Assembly (NCBI RefSeq): GCF_012911865.1
Contig: NZ_JAAXYH010000004.1
Location: 268,590-332,589 of the forward strand
DNA: 64,000 nt
DNA from: Shewanella salipaludis
Lineage (GTDB): Bacteria > Pseudomonadota > Gammaproteobacteria > Enterobacterales > Shewanellaceae
Direction: 5' to 3'
Below the pieces are notes generated by a model. That model was not told the origin of the DNA. It made no database searches and worked only from the letters and a program-made list of their open reading frames with translations. A program made the position numbers and the translations under genes. Below are positions 63,874-64,000 of this stretch, in pieces. Position 1 is the first letter of the stretch; each line of letters opens with the position of its first letter.

Positions 63874-64000
63874 TGTAGTGGCATACTAAATTTGGCCACC
63901 TGATTAGAGGTGATATCATCACTTCTGTATTTAAACAGGTGACACAATGACAAAGCAAACCAGACCAACATACAGCCCGGAGTTTCGACTCGAGGCAGCA
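63874..64000 (+). mobile_element. IS3-family insertion sequence, left end (cut by window edge)
   Basis: A TG-starting terminal sequence (TGTAGTGGCATACTAAATTT, 63874-63893) lies about 70 bp upstream of a transposase OrfA start, the usual distance in IS3-family elements, whose ends carry TG...CA. The right end lies outside the window, so the exact inverted repeat and target duplication cannot be checked here. Confidence 0.75.
63947..64000 (+). CDS. IS3-family transposase OrfA (5' end only)
   Basis: The first 18 codons read MTKQTRPTYSPEFRLEAA, the typical start of the OrfA helix-turn-helix protein of IS3-family elements common in Shewanella. AGGTGA upstream is the ribosome binding site. The gene continues past the window. 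Confidence 0.85.
   Translation, partial: MTKQTRPTYSPEFRLEAA

Overview
The window looks like a chromosomal segment of a Shewanella-type gammaproteobacterium (Alteromonadales). This rests on protein content and gene order: hslVU/argS, priA, rpmE, a single-domain malic enzyme, csrD, a complete mannose-sensitive haemagglutinin (MSHA) type IV pilus locus, mreBCD-maf-rng-yhdP, and tldD/pmbA. No rRNA, tRNA or CRISPR array was recognised. The DNA is fairly GC-rich, yet conserved genes use the Ile codon ATA freely.

Layout. 1-1.5 kb: the 3' end of a PAP2 phosphatase and a glycosyltransferase. 1.5-6.5 kb, minus strand: argS, an FtsN-like SPOR protein, hslV-hslU behind a near-consensus sigma32 promoter, and a DUF971 protein. 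6.8-9.0 kb: trxC, then a 1.8 kb accessory patch of inverted and direct repeats around one AT-rich gene for an exported protein. 9.0-14.3 kb: priA (minus), a FimV/LysM-type protein, rpmE and malic enzyme. 14.6-34.8 kb: csrD followed by the msh locus. The first msh part (mshI, a PilN-like gene, mshJ-mshG, mshF) encodes the assembly machine; the second (mshB, A, C, D, O, P, Q) encodes the pilins and a large lectin-like adhesin. An intrinsic terminator follows the major pilin gene mshA. 35.1-46.5 kb: cell-shape genes mreBCD, maf, rng, yhdP, a nitrilase and tldD. 46.8-51.5 kb: a TolC-HlyD-permease-permease export operon with no ATPase gene. 51.7-54.3 kb: darP (yjgA), pmbA and arfA, whose coding region carries an mRNA-truncating hairpin. 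54.3-57.8 kb, minus: an EamA permease and a coupled pair encoding a PRPP-synthetase homologue and an AMP-phosphorylase-like enzyme. 58.3-64.0 kb: mostly secreted accessory proteins (SIMPL, M43 metalloprotease, phospholipase D, CAP-domain lipoprotein), ending in the left end of an IS3-family element cut by the window edge.

How genes work together. MshE (ATPase with an N-terminal c-di-GMP-binding domain), MshG, MshL, the PilM/N/O/P-like proteins and MshM/N form the pilus machine, and MshA with minor pilins and MshQ forms the fibre. CsrD, with degenerate GGDEF/EAL domains, sits immediately upstream. HslV/HslU form a heat-shock protease. TldD and PmbA are the two halves of one metalloprotease and flank the exporter operon. 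ArfA rescues stalled ribosomes when tmRNA fails.

The most unusual material is the repeat patch at 7.25-9.0 kb (30-bp perfect inverted repeat, 160-bp direct repeats, hairpins with conserved arms and changing loops), a recurring pattern of 14-20 bp tandem duplications in intergenic DNA, the PRPP-synthetase/AMP-phosphorylase pair, and the ATPase-less exporter between tldD and pmbA.
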